A stretch of DNA of 64,000 nucleotides from Paraburkholderia ribeironis (GTDB lineage Bacteria > Pseudomonadota > Gammaproteobacteria > Burkholderiales > Burkholderiaceae), in assembly GCF_900019265.1 (NCBI RefSeq), contig NZ_CYGX02000032.1, forward strand, positions 34,916-98,915, given 5' to 3'. Positions 63,135 through 64,000 of the stretch are shown one piece after another. The position numbers and the translations under genes are program-made. The first letter of the stretch is position 1. Each line of letters begins with the position of its first letter. The notes under the pieces were generated by a model. That model was not told the DNA's origin, did not search any database, and was given only the letters and a program-made list of their open reading frames with translations.

Positions 63135-63845
63135 TCAGGGCGCCGCCGCCGTCGCGCTCAGCGTCCATTGTGCGACGAGATCAGGCAACTGCCGCATGTC
63201 GTCGAATACGTGACGCGCGCCGGCCGCATGCAGCCTGTCGACCTGCGCGTCGCTCGCGTGAGCGCCGCCAATGAAGCCGAACACCGTCATGCCCGCCACG
63301 CGCGCCGCCGTGACGCCCGCGACGCTGTCTTCCACCACGAGGCATGCGCGAGGCGCGAGGCCGAAGCCGTGCGCCGCCGCCACATAGACATCGGGCGCGG
63401 GCTTCGGATTGGGCACCGCGTCGGCGCAGAACAGGCGCTCGCCGAAGAACCGCACGAGACCCGTGCGGGCCAGCACGGACTCCACGTAAGGGCGGAAGCT
63501 GTTGCTCGCACAGCCTTTGACGAGCGGCACCTGGGCGAGTGCGGCCTCGATGCCTTCGACCGCCGGCGCCTGCATCGCAGCCGCTTCCACCGCCTGGCGG
63601 ATCGCGTCGATGTCGTGGGCGCCGAGGCTTTTGCCGAGTTGCGTCGCGGTGCCCTGCAACACACGCTCGATGCGCAGACCGAGCAGCGGCAACAGCACCG
63701 GCTCGACGTCGGTATCGGGCCAGCGTGCTTCGAGCTCGTGCACCAGCATACGCGCCGCCACGGCTTCGCTGTCGATCAGCACGCCGTCGCAGTCGCAGAT
63801 CAGCGCGAGATTGCGAACACGCGTGCCCGCCGTCACCGTCGTCAT
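63135..63845 (-). CDS. HAD-family phosphatase, beta-PGM/GPH-like
   Basis: 236-residue haloacid dehalogenase-like hydrolase. Motif I ALICDCDGVLIDSE has the nucleophilic Asp and the acid/base Asp two residues on; motif II Ser in VKGCASNSF; motif III Lys in AVPNPKPAPDVYVAAA; motif IV VVEDSVAGVTAAR. The cap is the helical C1 type. It probably dephosphorylates a sugar or polyol phosphate. Its ATG overlaps the stop of the upstream permease (ATGA), so it belongs to the transporter operon, where HAD phosphatases are commonly found in polyol loci. Confidence 0.9.
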   Translation of the reverse strand: MTTVTAGTRVRNLALICDCDGVLIDSEAVAARMLVHELEARWPDTDVEPVLLPLLGLRIERVLQGTATQLGKSLGAHDIDAIRQAVEAAAMQAPAVEGIEAALAQVPLVKGCASNSFRPYVESVLARTGLVRFFGERLFCADAVPNPKPAPDVYVAAAHGFGLAPRACLVVEDSVAGVTAARVAGMTVFGFIGGAHASDAQVDRLHAAGARHVFDDMRQLPDLVAQWTLSATAAAP

Positions 63846-64000
63846 TTAACCGCCCCGAACGTGAGGCCACGGACCAACTGCTTCTGCGACAGCCAGCCGA
63901 CGATCAGGATCGGCGCGACCGCAAGCAGCGAAGCGGCAGACAGCTTGGCCCAGAACAGCCCTTCGGGACTCGAATACGAAGCGATGAACACCGTCAGCGG
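63842..64000 (-). CDS. MalG-type sugar ABC transporter permease (C-terminal end only, truncated by window)
   Basis: Last 52 residues of a binding-protein-dependent permease (ends in LFWAKLSAASLLAVAPILIVGWLSQKQLVRGLTFGAVK). The VPxxxxxFxxxKxLxxGLTxGAVK ending is diagnostic for MalG/SmoG-type permeases, and the sequence in this frame is continuous to the window edge. It is translationally coupled to the HAD gene by ATGA. The start and the other subunits lie beyond 64000. Confidence 0.9.
   Translation of the reverse strand, partial: PLTVFIASYSSPEGLFWAKLSAASLLAVAPILIVGWLSQKQLVRGLTFGAVK

Overview
The window is a GC-rich chromosome segment with dense, short-spaced genes. Protein sequences and gene order point to a betaproteobacterium of Burkholderia sensu lato, most likely Paraburkholderia. 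Evidence includes the lpxK-Trm112-kdsB-adk and argF-argG runs, the queG/tsaE/amiC and ogt/xerD clusters, a kynBUA operon with a divergent Lrp-type regulator, and a polyol locus with DalD, XylB, a SorC regulator and a MalK/UgpC-type transporter. This comes from reading the translations; no database was searched. I see no tRNA, rRNA, CRISPR array, prophage or intact insertion sequence.

Layout. 1-3652: end of a dipeptide/oligopeptide ABC operon (two permeases and a fused double ATPase). 3876-11095: accessory genes, namely a Rap1a/Tai-like immunity protein, an aldo-keto reductase, a GntR/UTRA regulator, a divergent pair of a CoA-transferase and an HTH-citrate synthase fusion separated by overlapping palindromes, and a DUF2917 gene divergent from a MocR regulator. 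11173-17967: a decayed MFS pump, a degenerate EAL protein, an ECF sigma factor with a SnoaL-like tail, an orphan ClpP, a NYN-LOTUS protein and a glycine-zipper lipoprotein. 18451-36000: core genes (sodB, xseA, lpxK, Trm112, kdsB, adk, an SDR dehydrogenase, a SirB1 protein, murJ, rpsT, DUF3579, argF, argG, murB, yajQ, plsY, ybaK). 35481-50758: an acyl-CoA ligase, xerD-ogt, queG, tsaE-amiC, an EamA exporter, pirin, a CnoX-type thioredoxin, tcdA, pdxH, cfa, a DUF72 protein and msrA.

51015-55153 holds a flavin reductase and the kynurenine pathway: KynA opens tryptophan to N-formylkynurenine, KynB removes formate and KynU yields anthranilate, with KynR divergent. 55181-64000 is a polyol utilisation region. 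It has a FGGY kinase, then dalD-xylB-sorC on the plus strand, facing the minus-strand end of an ABC sugar transporter operon (MalG-type permease, HAD phosphatase, ATPase). The plausible flow is: polyol imported by the ABC system, oxidised by DalD to a ketose such as D-xylulose, phosphorylated by XylB, with control by the SorC protein.

Most notable regulatory signals. Upstream of dalD there is a sigma70-like promoter whose -10 lies inside a 12-bp-arm inverted repeat, followed by a leader with three consecutive hairpins that share a core but have covarying outer stems. The HTH-citrate synthase/CoA-transferase intergenic region carries three overlapping AT-rich palindromes. The MocR intergenic region carries a perfect 10-bp inverted repeat. 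Many spacers in this genome carry short tandem repeats of 9-16 bp.
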